DNA of 64,000 bases, from positions 62,001 through 126,000 of the forward strand of contig JALFVL010000042.1 of the NCBI GenBank assembly GCA_022787165.1. Direction: 5' to 3'. Source of the stretch: Clostridiales bacterium. Lineage in GTDB: Bacteria; Bacillota; Clostridia; Christensenellales; Aristaeellaceae. Below, in pieces: positions 1 through 8,763 of this stretch. The translations under genes and the position numbers were made by a program. The notes below the pieces were generated by a model that was given only the letters and a program-made list of their open reading frames with translations, searched no databases and was not told where the DNA came from. The stretch's first letter is position 1. Every line of letters begins with the position of its first letter.

Positions 1-1
1 C

Positions 2-1489
2 AAACAGCAGATCAAAAACGCCGTCACGGCGTACCTCTCCCGAGACGCTCTGGGCGAATATGAAATCCCGCCTGAGCAGCAGCGGCCCATCTTCCTGCTC
101 GGCGCGCCCGGCATCGGCAAGACTGCCATCATGAGCCAGATCGCGCAGGAGCTGGGTATCGGCCTGGTCGCATACTCCATGACGCATCACACGCGCCAGA
201 GCGCACTGGGCCTGCCGCAGCTGAGCACACGCGAATACGGCGGCAAGGCCGTCACCGTCACACAATACACGATGAGCGAGATCATCGCCGCCGTCTATGA
301 CACGATGGAGCGCACGGGCGTGCGCGAGGGCATCCTCTTCCTCGACGAGATCAACTGCGTCTCCGAGACGCTCATGCCCTCCATGCTGCAATTTTTGCAA
401 TTCAAGACCTTCGGCCAGCACCGCGTCCCGGACGGCTGGATCATCGTGACGGCCGGCAACCCGCCCGCCTACAACCGCTCCGTGCGGGAGTTTGACGTCG
501 TGACGCTCGACCGGCTCAAGCGCATCGTCGTCGAGCCGGACTACGACGTCTGGAAGGAATACGCCCTCGCGCGGCAGGTGCATCCCGCCGTGCTGACGTA
601 TCTGAACGTCAGGAAGGACAATTTCTATCGCGTGGAAAGCAGCGTCTCCGGCAAGCAGTTTGTGACGGCGCGCGGCTGGGAGGATCTCTCCCGCATGCTG
701 CGCGTATGCGAAAAGCTCTCGCTCCCCGTCGACGACAACCTCATCGGGCAATATCTGCAAAGCGAGAAGATCTGCGCGGATTTTTCCGCCTACTATGCGC
801 TCTTTCAGAAATACAGCGCGGATTACGCGATCGACGATATCCTTGCCGGAAACGCGCCGGAGGCGGTCATCGAGCGCGCCCGCGCCGCGCGCTTTGACGA
901 GCGCTACGCCCTGCTCGGCCTGCTCATCGACCGCATGACCGGCGACCTGCGCCGCGTGCTGCTCATGCAGGATGCGCTGGGCGGCGTCCTCTCCGCGCTC
1001 AAATCGATCAAGGCCGCCCTGCCGCAGGGGGATGTGCTCTCCCTGCTGGAGGAGCAGACCCGGACGCTTGAAGCGCAGCTTCGCAGCGCCGGTGAAGCCC
1101 AGGCGCTCTCTGCCGCCCGGCGCGCAACGCTCCAGCAGGCCGCCGCGATTCTGCGCGCCATGGAGCCGCTGTGCGCCGGGAAATCCGCCGCGGACGCCTA
1201 CGCCGCGCTGCGCGGGGACTTTGCCGCACGCCTGAGCGAGCATCGCGCGGACGTGCGGCGCGCGGGAGAGGCGCTTGAGCATCTCTTTGCCTTCTGCGAG
1301 CGCGCGTTTGCCGGCGGGCAGGAGATGCTGATTCTCGTGACCGAGCTGACCGTCAGCCCCTTTGGCGCGCGCTTCATCAGCCTCTTTGGCTGCGAGGCGT
1401 ACTTTGCGCACAACCGGGATCTGCTCTTCTACGAGCGCCGCAAGGAGATCGCCGGGCAGCTCGACGCGCTCGATCTCTCCGCCCTGTGA
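2..1489 (+). CDS. MoxR-type AAA+ ATPase, 5' end outside window
   Basis: The frame is open from the second base of the window and no start is visible, so this is the C-terminal part of a longer protein. The Walker A motif GAPGIGKT lies at 101-124, before the first internal ATG at 131. Walker B (GILFLDEIN) is near 331-357 and a sensor-1-like TAGNPP follows. The last 200 or so residues form an Ala/Arg/Leu-rich, probably helical region. MoxR-type ATPases act as chaperone-like remodelers, often with a VWA-domain partner, and CoxD of this group helps mature molybdenum hydroxylases. The neighbouring molybdenum hydroxylase genes are convergent, so a maturation role is only a suggestion. The stop is followed by a clear terminator. 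Confidence 0.85.
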   Translation, partial: KQQIKNAVTAYLSRDALGEYEIPPEQQRPIFLLGAPGIGKTAIMSQIAQELGIGLVAYSMTHHTRQSALGLPQLSTREYGGKAVTVTQYTMSEIIAAVYDTMERTGVREGILFLDEINCVSETLMPSMLQFLQFKTFGQHRVPDGWIIVTAGNPPAYNRSVREFDVVTLDRLKRIVVEPDYDVWKEYALARQVHPAVLTYLNVRKDNFYRVESSVSGKQFVTARGWEDLSRMLRVCEKLSLPVDDNLIGQYLQSEKICADFSAYYALFQKYSADYAIDDILAGNAPEAVIERARAARFDERYALLGLLIDRMTGDLRRVLLMQDALGGVLSALKSIKAALPQGDVLSLLEEQTRTLEAQLRSAGEAQALSAARRATLQQAAAILRAMEPLCAGKSAADAYAALRGDFAARLSEHRADVRRAGEALEHLFAFCERAFAGGQEMLILVTELTVSPFGARFISLFGCEAYFAHNRDLLFYERRKEIAGQLDALDLSAL

Positions 1490-1564
1490 CAGTCCGTCCC
1501 TGATCCACCGTCCTCAGCCTGTCGCTCCCGCGTCTGACCCTCGTGACCGTCAACCTGTTCTCGC

Positions 1565-1593
1565 CCTCCGGCTTCCGGGCCGGAGGTTTTTTT
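1565..1593 (+). terminator. Intrinsic terminator after the AAA+ ATPase gene
   Basis: An 8-bp GC-rich stem (CCTCCGGC/GCCGGAGG) with a 6-base loop is followed directly by seven Ts on the plus strand. Confidence 0.9.
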
Positions 1594-1599
1594 CGCGCG

Positions 1600-1625
1600 A
1601 AAAGGGCCGCCATCGCTGGCGGCCC
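1600..1625 (-). terminator. Intrinsic terminator for the molybdenum hydroxylase genes
   Basis: A perfect 8-bp stem (GGGCCGCC/GGCGGCCC) with a 6-base loop, read on the minus strand, is followed by TTTT. It sits just past the stop of the molybdopterin subunit and faces the plus-strand terminator. Confidence 0.85.
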
Positions 1626-1656
1626 CTGGGTGTTACAGAGTATGTGATTGCTTCAA

Positions 1657-4071
1657 TCAGTCGTCCGGATGCATGTAGCGCTCGCGCTCGGCATCGTCCT
1701 CGGGCATGTGGTTCGGGATGCGGTCGTCCTTAAGGCCGTGCATCGCGCGCCAGAGATGCTCCGGATCGAGCGGCAGCTCGGTCAGGTAGATGCCGGTCGC
1801 CATGTTGACGGCGTTGGCGATGGCCGGGGCGACAGGCGCAGCGGAGCCCTCGCCGGCCTCCTTGGCGCCCAGCGGGCCCTCCTCGTCCGGCGTGAAGTCG
1901 TAGAACGTGCGCATCTTCGGCATATCCAGCGCGGTCGGCAGGCGATAATCGCGGAAGTTCGGGTTGAGAATCTTGCCTTCCTTCGTGACGTTGTGCTCAT
2001 AGACGGCGTAGCCCAGGCCCATCGCGATGGAGCCCTCGAGCTGGCCCTCGACGGCGCGGCGGTTGAGCGCGCGGCCGCAGTCATGCGCGAACACGAATTC
2101 ATCGATATCCAGCACGCCGGTCTCCTCGTCGAGCGTCAGATGGACGGCGCCGGTGGAGAAGCTGTACGCCGGGGCGTAGTTGGTCGTGTTGACGCCGTTG
2201 TACTGGCTGTCGTCGGTGCGATGGTAGAAGGAGCCGACGCCGACGAGCTCGTCGCCGCCCTTGACGGTCATGTACTTGAACATCGCGTCCGCCATGGACA
2301 TCTGCAGCTCGGCGTTCTCCTTGCTGATGACCTTGCCCTCCAGGCACTCCAGCGTCGTGGGCATGACGCCCCACATCGGCGCGATGACCTCAAAGAGCTG
2401 GCGCTTGGCGTCGACGGCGGCGCGGCGCGCGGCGTTGCCCGCGAGGAACGTGACGCGGCTGCCATAGGAGCCGGAGTCCCACGGCGTGAGGAACGTGTCG
2501 GACATGAAGGTCTTGACGTCGCTCATCTGCAGGCCGAGCTCCTCGGCGACGATGGCGGTCATGACGGTATCGGAACCCTGGCCGATGTCATGGGAACCGA
2601 TGTACAGCGTGACCATGCCGCGCTTGTTGAGGCGGCACTGCACGCAGGCAGAGCTCTGGTTCGGGGCCTCCAGCACGGCGAAGCCGGTGCCGGAGACGAA
2701 GCCGGTGCCCGCGAAGCCGATGCCCTCGCCCTTCTTCATCTTGCCCTTGCGCTCATACCAGCCGATCTCGCGGGCCGCGGTGTCAAGCGTCTCCTTGTAG
2801 GCGCAGGAGGTGATGGACAGGCCGGCCGGGGCGACATAGCCCGGATCGGCGGCGCTGATCTTGCGGAACTCGACCGGGTCGATGCCCAGCTGATCCGCCG
2901 CGTACTGCATGTTCAGGTCGTGCGCATAATGCACCTGGCAGGCGGTGTAGCCGCGCATGGCGCCGGAGGACGGGTTGTTCGTGTAGACGCGGTGCGCGAG
3001 GAAGTCGACGGAGTTGATCTTGTAGGGGAAGTTCGCCCAGAGGGTCGACTGCGCGCAGGCCGCGACGCCGGAGCCGCCGTAGGGGCCGCCGTCCAGCACA
3101 TGATAGCACTTCTTGGCCAGCAGCTTGCCGTCGGCTGCGAAGGCGGTGTCGATGTGCATGTAGATCGGGTGACGGTTGCGGGTGGTCTGGAAGACCTCCT
3201 CACGGGTGAGGATCATGCGGACCGGACGGCCGGTCAGCTCGGCCATCTTCGCGGCGCACAGGCCAAAGGAATAGGAATCGAGCTTGCCGCCGAAGCCGCC
3301 GCCGACCAGCGGCTTGATCACGCGGACGCACTTCTCCGGCACGCCCAGGCAGCGGGCATACCAGAACTGATCGACATACGCCATCTGGGTGGACATCCAG
3401 ATCGTGTATTCGCCGTTGCGGTAGGTCGCCACGGCGCCGTGCGGCTCCATGGCCGCGTGTACCATGCGGTGGGTCTTGTAGTTGCGGTGCTGGACATACG
3501 CGGCGTTCTTGAATTCCTCGTCGATGTCCGTGCCGGCCTTCATGATCGACTTCATGCCGATGTTGTGGATGCCCTTGCCCTCCCACTGGATTTCGGGGGC
3601 GTCATCCTCCATCGCCTTGAAGGGATCGAACACGCCCTCAAGCACCTCGTATTCGACCTTGATCAGGTCGACGGCGCGCTGGGCAGTCTCCTCGTCGATG
3701 GCCGCGACGGCGGCGATATCGTCGCCCACCTGCTTGACCAGGTCGGAGCAGAGCACGTCCTTGTCCGCGAACTCCGCCGCGAATTCGCCGTTGCCGACCT
3801 TGCTCTTCCACTCGAAGTCCTTCGCCGTCAGGATGCACTTGACGCCCGGCAGCTTCTCGGCCTCGCTCGTGTCGATGGACTTGATGCGCGCATAGGCGTA
3901 GGGGCTGCGCACCATGCGGCCAGTCAGCATATCCGGGAACATGATGTCGCCGACATACTTGCCGTGGCCGGTGACCTTGTCCTCCGCGTCGATGCGGACG
4001 TAGTTGTTGCCGCCGGTCAGGCGGTAGAACTCAGGCTTTTTAAAATAGTGCTTATCGCAGTCCTTATTCAT
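1657..4071 (-). CDS. Xanthine dehydrogenase family molybdopterin-binding subunit
   Basis: This 804-residue protein is the large, molybdenum-binding subunit of a xanthine-oxidase-family hydroxylase. Residues 257-263 are GGGFGGK, the molybdopterin-contacting loop. The C-terminal quarter carries GAKEAGEG, which holds the family's active-site glutamate. Length and order (aldehyde-oxidase hammerhead domain, then Mo-binding domain) are normal. The start overlaps the stop of the 2Fe-2S subunit by one base (TAATG), so the two are translationally coupled. The substrate cannot be read from sequence. Xanthine and related purines or N-heterocycles are possible, as are aromatic CoA esters (4-hydroxybenzoyl-CoA reductase is a relative). 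The matching FAD subunit is missing except for a stub upstream. Confidence 0.92.
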   Translation of the reverse strand: MNKDCDKHYFKKPEFYRLTGGNNYVRIDAEDKVTGHGKYVGDIMFPDMLTGRMVRSPYAYARIKSIDTSEAEKLPGVKCILTAKDFEWKSKVGNGEFAAEFADKDVLCSDLVKQVGDDIAAVAAIDEETAQRAVDLIKVEYEVLEGVFDPFKAMEDDAPEIQWEGKGIHNIGMKSIMKAGTDIDEEFKNAAYVQHRNYKTHRMVHAAMEPHGAVATYRNGEYTIWMSTQMAYVDQFWYARCLGVPEKCVRVIKPLVGGGFGGKLDSYSFGLCAAKMAELTGRPVRMILTREEVFQTTRNRHPIYMHIDTAFAADGKLLAKKCYHVLDGGPYGGSGVAACAQSTLWANFPYKINSVDFLAHRVYTNNPSSGAMRGYTACQVHYAHDLNMQYAADQLGIDPVEFRKISAADPGYVAPAGLSITSCAYKETLDTAAREIGWYERKGKMKKGEGIGFAGTGFVSGTGFAVLEAPNQSSACVQCRLNKRGMVTLYIGSHDIGQGSDTVMTAIVAEELGLQMSDVKTFMSDTFLTPWDSGSYGSRVTFLAGNAARRAAVDAKRQLFEVIAPMWGVMPTTLECLEGKVISKENAELQMSMADAMFKYMTVKGGDELVGVGSFYHRTDDSQYNGVNTTNYAPAYSFSTGAVHLTLDEETGVLDIDEFVFAHDCGRALNRRAVEGQLEGSIAMGLGYAVYEHNVTKEGKILNPNFRDYRLPTALDMPKMRTFYDFTPDEEGPLGAKEAGEGSAAPVAPAIANAVNMATGIYLTELPLDPEHLWRAMHGLKDDRIPNHMPEDDAERERYMHPDD

Positions 4072-4559
4072 TACGCTTTGCCCTCCTCCCAGTTCATTTC
4101 AGCGGCGGCCGCCTGAATCGCCTCGACGATCTTGGCGTAGCCTGTGCAGCGGCAGAGGTTGCCCTCGATGGCCTCGCGGATCTCCAGCTCGGTCGGATGC
4201 GGGTTGACATCCAGCAGCGCCTTCGCGGACATGATCATGCCCGGCGTGCAATAGCCGCACTGCAGCGCCCATTTCTCGATAAACTGCCTCTGAATCGGAT
4301 GCAGCTTGCCGCCCTTGGCGATGCCCTCGATCGTCACGACCTCGCGGCCCTCGCACTCCACAGCGAGCGTGCAGCAGGAGTTGACCGGCTTGCCGTCCAG
4401 CATCACGGTGCAGGCGCCGCATTCGCCCTGCTCGCAGCCCTTCTTGGTGCCGGTCAGGCCGAGCTTGTCGCGCAGCAGATCCAGCAGCGTCATGTTGTCC
4501 TTGACGATGACCTCCGTCGGGTCCCCGTTGAGCGTGAAACTCAAAACTCGTTTGCTCAT
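4071..4559 (-). CDS. (2Fe-2S)-binding subunit of molybdenum hydroxylase
   Basis: This 162-residue protein has the two [2Fe-2S] motifs of the family. The N-terminal plant-ferredoxin-like cluster is [12 protein letters not shown] plus a downstream Cys in NSCCTL. The C-terminal helical-domain cluster is QCGYCTPGM with GNLCRCTGY. It passes electrons from the Mo centre toward the FAD subunit. It is coupled to the Mo subunit by a one-base overlap, and only 12 bases separate its start from the FAD-subunit stub, matching the usual FAD-FeS-Mo gene order. Confidence 0.95.
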   Translation of the reverse strand: MSKRVLSFTLNGDPTEVIVKDNMTLLDLLRDKLGLTGTKKGCEQGECGACTVMLDGKPVNSCCTLAVECEGREVVTIEGIAKGGKLHPIQRQFIEKWALQCGYCTPGMIMSAKALLDVNPHPTELEIREAIEGNLCRCTGYAKIVEAIQAAAAEMNWEEGKA

Positions 4560-4571
4560 GATTCTGCCTCC

Positions 4572-5348
4572 TTAGCCTTCCAGCGCCTGCTTGATGGCGC
4601 GCTTGGTGAACACGCGGATCATATCCCTGCGGTATTCCGCAGAGGCACGGATGTCGGAGATCGGGCTGCAGCAGCGCACGACGTACTCCGGGAAGCTTTC
4701 TCTCATGCATTTTTCAATCCTGTCGTCGCTCATGGAGGTGTTGCCGCCCATCAGCTCGCTCAGGTTTGAGAATACGCACAGCGCACGATAGCAGCCGGGC
4801 GCAAAGCGGGTTCCATACCGCGCGTTGCAGGTTTCCTCCGAGAGCAGATGGCGTCTGGCCAGCGCGCGATTCCCAAGGATCAGCTCGTCAAAGAGGCGCT
4901 CGGTCTGCTGGCGTTCCTTCGTGCGTCGCAGGCTCTGCGCCTCCCGGGTGTCGGCCTGCTGGCTGCGAAGCTGGTCGATCCGCCGGCAGACCCGGCTGAG
5001 CGTTTCGTTGAGCTGCGCCTCGTCGATGGGCTTGAGCAGGTAATCCATCACGCTGAGTGAGACAGCCGTTCGGGCATATTCAAAATGTCGGTAGCCGCTG
5101 ATGAGGATGAACAGCGGCGAGACGCCCTCCGCGCGCACGCGCGTGATCAGCTCCAGCCCGTCGAGCCCGGGCATCTTGATATCCGAGAGCACGAAGTCCG
5201 GCTGCAGCCTCAAAATGCTCGCGAGCGCGGCGCTGCCCGTCGTGCAGGTGTCGCAAATCTCGATTCCGAGCTCCTCCCACCTGCCGAGCTGCTCAATCAG
5301 GCGGATGATTTTCGCCTCGTCGTCCGCGATGATCGCCCTGTATTTCAT
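4572..5348 (-). pseudogene. Chimeric ORF: truncated YesN-like response regulator fused to the C-terminus of an FAD-binding hydroxylase subunit
   Basis: The start at 5348 gives MKYRAIIADDE, a receiver-domain N-terminus. The acidic pair, phosphoacceptor Asp (VLSDIKMPGLDG) and conserved Lys (YLLKPID) are all present. The middle (LLSEETCNARYGTRF and on) resembles the linker of YesN/AraC-type regulators, but the HTH domain is absent. From about residue 227 (near base 4670) the protein changes to [18 protein letters not shown], the typical end of the FAD subunit of xanthine/CO dehydrogenases. That is what should precede the 2Fe-2S gene. The fusion is in frame. It is best explained by a deletion or rearrangement joining two genes, or by an assembly chimera. 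It is not expected to bind DNA or FAD. Confidence 0.75.
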
Positions 5349-5496
5349 GTGTATCCGCTCGCTTTCTGCGCGCTTTTCGCGGCGCGCCGTGTCCATCCGT
5401 CGCCAGGGAAAGCCCCGGGTATTCCCGCCGCCGTCCATTTTCGCTTCGCATCGGGGAGGATTTCCGTCTTGAGCGATTTCCCAAAAAGGGATGAAT

Positions 5497-5520
5497 CCCC
5501 CGGGACGCCTGGCCCCGGGG
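5497..5520 (-). terminator. Probable intrinsic terminator
   Basis: A GC-rich hairpin (CCCCGGG paired with CCCGGGG, about 8-base loop) lies just past the broken esterase gene. On the minus strand a five-T tract follows after a 7-9 base gap, so termination strength is uncertain. Confidence 0.5.
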
Positions 5521-5528
5521 AATCTCCA

Positions 5529-6315
5529 TTACTGCGCCTCTCGCGCCACAATTCCGTCGATATAGTTGTAGAGATCCTGCACGTCGATCTCGGCGGGGCT
5601 GTGCGGCTGATCCCAGCTGATCTCCACGACGGAATCCTCAATCCGATCCGCCGCATAGGCCGTCAGGGCATTATGCATCAGCCACGCTGCCGGAATGCCG
5701 TGGTCGCCGTCGGCATCGACAAAGGCGCTGCCCTCGTTGCTGGCCTTGTTGTAGGAATCCAGGCTCGGGCACATCTTGTTTCGGTTGATGAAGCGGCCCA
5801 TCTTTCATCTATCTGCTTGCAGCAGGATGTCCCCGCCTTTGCCGGTGGGATGTCATACGCCCTAAGACTCACGGCGCCTTTGCGCCTGCGCCGGGGCCGC
5901 CCATGGAGACGGGCGCATAGCGATCAGCATAGGCGCCAAACGGGCCGTCCTCATAGGGGAAGCCGTCCGGAATCACGCCGAGCTCGGGCGCCCAGCCGGA
6001 GCCGTAATACGCCGACCATGCCCACTAGGAGACCGGCGGCTGCTCCACCTCAAAGAGTGTGCCGTCCTCGTTGTAGACCGGATAGTCCTTGCGCTCGCCC
6101 GTCTCGGGGTCGGAATAGCGGATGGTCTGGTCGCCCGGGCCCTCCGCCGTGACGAGAATGTGCTTGACGGTCGTCTTTCCGCCGGTGTCGCCGGAGCCGA
6201 AGATCGTGCTGACCGCGCTCAGCTGCGGCAGCGCAGCCTCCTCGGCAAACCCGAACGCCGGGATGAGGCTGCAGGCGGCGATCAGCGCCGCAAGCAGAAG
6301 AATCCATCTTTTCAT
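5529..6315 (-). pseudogene. Broken tannase/feruloyl-esterase-like gene (secreted paralog of the intact esterase next door)
   Basis: The 5' part (6315-6028) encodes a signal peptide (MKRWILLLAALIAACSLIP) and about 75 further residues, and ends at an in-frame TAG at 6025-6027. The same frame continues past that stop with WAWSAYYGSGWAPELGV up to a TGA at 5869-5871. The 3' part (5801-5529) encodes NRNKMCPSLDSYNKASNEG and ends with ISWDQPHSP, matching the C-terminal WDQPHSE of the intact esterase at 6461-8164. The central region with the nucleophile is missing, and both a stop and a frame change occur. This is a decayed secreted paralog, not two small genes. An 8-bp inverted repeat at 6414-6447 lies between it and the intact copy. 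Confidence 0.72.
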
Positions 6316-6460
6316 GTGCCCGTCCTCCTTGTCGTCCTTGGGTTGTTGCCGTCCGCATGAGTCCGTGCTGCCCTCCTCTGCGCGCAGCGGAAGCCAGCCT
6401 GTATGGTGTCAGAACACCCTCTCGGGGCGCGAATCAAACGAGGGTGTCTGAGGGCTCCTG

Positions 6461-8164
6461 TTACGCGCCCGCGCAGATGCTGTCAATCCATTCAAGCACC
6501 TCGCCCGGATAGTCCGCCTCGCTGTGCGGCTGATCCCACACGAGCGCGTAGTTAACCGGATGCCCGGCGTTTTGCAGCTTGACCGCCAGCGTCATCGAGA
6601 CGCTCAGCGACGTGTCCGCATCGCTCGCGCCCACGCGGATGCGGTAATGCTGCGCCTGGGGATTTTCGGCGTGTGCGCAGATAAAGTTCAGCGGGTTGAG
6701 CAGCGCGATGCGCTGCGCCAGCTCGCAGTCGCCGCCCACGTCAAACGCCGCTTCGTAGCGCGCCGCCTCCTGAGGGAAGGCGCTGCGCAGCGCGCCGATC
6801 GCCTCCCCGATGACCGGGTTGAAATGCGCGAAGTCGGCCTGCGCCGTGCCAAATTCCTCGTTCTCCCCGCTGTCGCACGTCAGCTTGTCAAACGAGGTGC
6901 AGGGCTTCATCCGGCGGCGATGCCTGAGCACATAGGTATCCAGATCCGTGATCGTGGCCCGCTTGCCGTCCCAGATCAGCCAGTCGCGCTTGTCCGCGCC
7001 CTGGCGTCGCTCCATCTCCGGCTTCATCTCCCGGAACGGGACGCCCCTGGGCGGGCGGGACATGAGCTCACCGAAACCGGGCCTTCTGGCCGGCGCGTCC
7101 GGGGCGAGGCCGATGCCCGGGCCCGCGTGATGCAGCGCCTTGGGCGCGTCCTTTTTCGGCGCGGGCGCTTCGTAGGTGTAGCGGCCGCAGAGGTAATCCT
7201 TCACAGAATACTCCGCCTGGAGGAGGCCGCGCTCAAGACGCGAGAGGTAATCCGTCGCGGCGTCGCCGAGGCAGTCCATCAGATAGTCGTAGAACGGGCC
7301 GCTGCGCCCGCCGGTATACAGCGTCAGCGGCTCGCCCGTCCGCGGATGGCGCAGGCCCAGCGCGTTCACATAGTCCGCATAGCGGGCGGAAAGCTCGGCG
7401 GAGAGCGCTTCCTTGAAGGGCGTCATCGTCTCCGCAGGGCCGGCAGGCGAGTCCTCGCAGGTCTTGTCCGCGTGAAACATCCACTCATACGCCAGGTCGG
7501 CATGCTCCAAGTCGATGATCGGGCAGTAAATCTGCGCGGCAAAGACCGCGTCGCTCTCGTCCATGAACGCGCCCGCCGCTTCCAGATAGCGGTCGTAGGC
7601 GGGATGGTCGCCCGTCACGCCCAGCAGCGAGCTCATTGCGCCGCCCGCGCTCCAGCCGACGGAGATGATCCGGCTCCAGTCGCCCGGCAGCGCCGCGCGG
7701 TTGTGGCGCAGGAAGCGGATCGCCGTCTTGAGATCGACCAGCGTGATGGGCGCCTTGCCGGCGGGCCTCCCCTGCGCGTCGCGGGATTCGCGCCCGCGGC
7801 AGCCGCAGGTCACGTAGATCAGCCCGTGGCGCAGGTACTGCTCCGCATAGCAGCGCGGGCCGCCCAGCCAGGTATGCGGCATCTGCATGTAGCCGGCCGA
7901 GTTGTTTTCAAACACGACGGGCACCGTCGCCCCCGTGTAGCGCCCGCACCGGCCCTGCGGATTCGGCGTGCCGTCTGCGTTCAGATAGGCCTCCGGCACG
8001 AAGATGGAAAGCCGCTGGAATTTGGGCACATCGGCCTTCTGCGTGTAGAGCACATCCTCCAGACACCAGCAGCCGTATTGCGCGTCAAACGTCCATTTGT
8101 CCCGGCAGTCTGCAAGCTCGGCCGTCTGATTGACGACCGGAATCTCCTGCGTCATGGGAATCAT
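6461..8164 (-). CDS. Large alpha/beta-hydrolase esterase, tannase/feruloyl-esterase-like
   Basis: This 567-residue protein has the nucleophile elbow GWSAGGAMS near the middle of its first half and a C-terminal histidine in VWDQPHSE. The layout is that of tannase and feruloyl-esterase-like enzymes, with a long insertion before the histidine. No signal peptide is seen, so it should act in the cytoplasm on imported esters. The start at 8164 gives an ATGA overlap with the UbiX stop and good spacing from an AAGGAAG ribosome site; an ATG at 8170 is the alternative. It is the last gene of the hydrolase-UbiD-UbiX-esterase operon. Gallate or hydroxycinnamate esters are likely substrates by context, but this is inferred. 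Confidence 0.75.
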   Translation of the reverse strand: MIPMTQEIPVVNQTAELADCRDKWTFDAQYGCWCLEDVLYTQKADVPKFQRLSIFVPEAYLNADGTPNPQGRCGRYTGATVPVVFENNSAGYMQMPHTWLGGPRCYAEQYLRHGLIYVTCGCRGRESRDAQGRPAGKAPITLVDLKTAIRFLRHNRAALPGDWSRIISVGWSAGGAMSSLLGVTGDHPAYDRYLEAAGAFMDESDAVFAAQIYCPIIDLEHADLAYEWMFHADKTCEDSPAGPAETMTPFKEALSAELSARYADYVNALGLRHPRTGEPLTLYTGGRSGPFYDYLMDCLGDAATDYLSRLERGLLQAEYSVKDYLCGRYTYEAPAPKKDAPKALHHAGPGIGLAPDAPARRPGFGELMSRPPRGVPFREMKPEMERRQGADKRDWLIWDGKRATITDLDTYVLRHRRRMKPCTSFDKLTCDSGENEEFGTAQADFAHFNPVIGEAIGALRSAFPQEAARYEAAFDVGGDCELAQRIALLNPLNFICAHAENPQAQHYRIRVGASDADTSLSVSMTLAVKLQNAGHPVNYALVWDQPHSEADYPGEVLEWIDSICAGA

Positions 8165-8763
8165 TCGCATTCTTCCTTTCCTGGCAGCCGCGCCTGACAC
8201 GCTCTGCCCGTCCAGCGGCGGAAATCCTCCGCTTCAAGGTCAAACAGGTCGAGAATTTTGCCCGTCAGATGGTGCAGCATCTCTTCGATGCTGTCCGGCT
8301 TGCTGTAGCAGCTGATCACGGGCGGCAGCACGACCGCGCCCGCCTGCGCAATCTCCAGCAGGTTTTTGAGGTGAATCGCGGAGAGCGGGCATTCCCGGGG
8401 CACGACGGCCAGCCTCCTGCGCTCCTTGAGCGTCACATCCGCCGCGCGCAGCAGCAGGTTGTCGCTGTATCCGCAGGCGATGCCCGCCACGGTCTTCATG
8501 CTCGCGGGCACGACGATCATCCCCCGCGTCCGAAAGCTGCCCGAGGCGATGGCCGCGCCGATGTCCGCGCTGTCATAGACCGAGGCGCAATGCGGCGCGA
8601 GGTCGCGCGCATGGAGACCGCATTCCTGCGCAAGCGTCATTTCCCCGCCGCGGGTCACGACGAGATGCACCTCCATGCCCGCGGCGTGGAGCGCCCGAAC
8701 GACGTCCACCGCCAGCGGAGCGCCCGACGCGCCGCTGATGCCGACGATGATCCGCTTATTCAT
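8161..8763 (-). CDS. ubiX: UbiX-family flavin prenyltransferase
   Basis: The 200-residue protein opens with IIVGISGASGAPLAVDVV, the FMN-binding signature of the UbiX/Pad1 family, and contains MIVVPASMKTVAGIACG, a conserved substrate-site segment. These enzymes prenylate FMN to make the cofactor for UbiD-type decarboxylases. Its start overlaps the end of the UbiD gene by 8 bases and its stop overlaps the esterase start, so the three are tightly coupled. In hydroxybenzoate or gallate decarboxylase operons the same pair appears as the B and C subunits. Confidence 0.93.
   Translation of the reverse strand: MNKRIIVGISGASGAPLAVDVVRALHAAGMEVHLVVTRGGEMTLAQECGLHARDLAPHCASVYDSADIGAAIASGSFRTRGMIVVPASMKTVAGIACGYSDNLLLRAADVTLKERRRLAVVPRECPLSAIHLKNLLEIAQAGAVVLPPVISCYSKPDSIEEMLHHLTGKILDLFDLEAEDFRRWTGRACQARLPGKEECE

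Noticed and set aside
1648-4116. An 822-codon open frame on the plus strand opposite the molybdenum hydroxylase gene
   Set aside because: It mirrors a clear gene in GC-rich DNA, has His/Arg/Ala-biased composition and no recognisable domain.
5678-5872. A 64-codon minus-strand frame within the broken esterase
   Set aside because: It lies in a shifted frame of the decayed gene and has no independent support.
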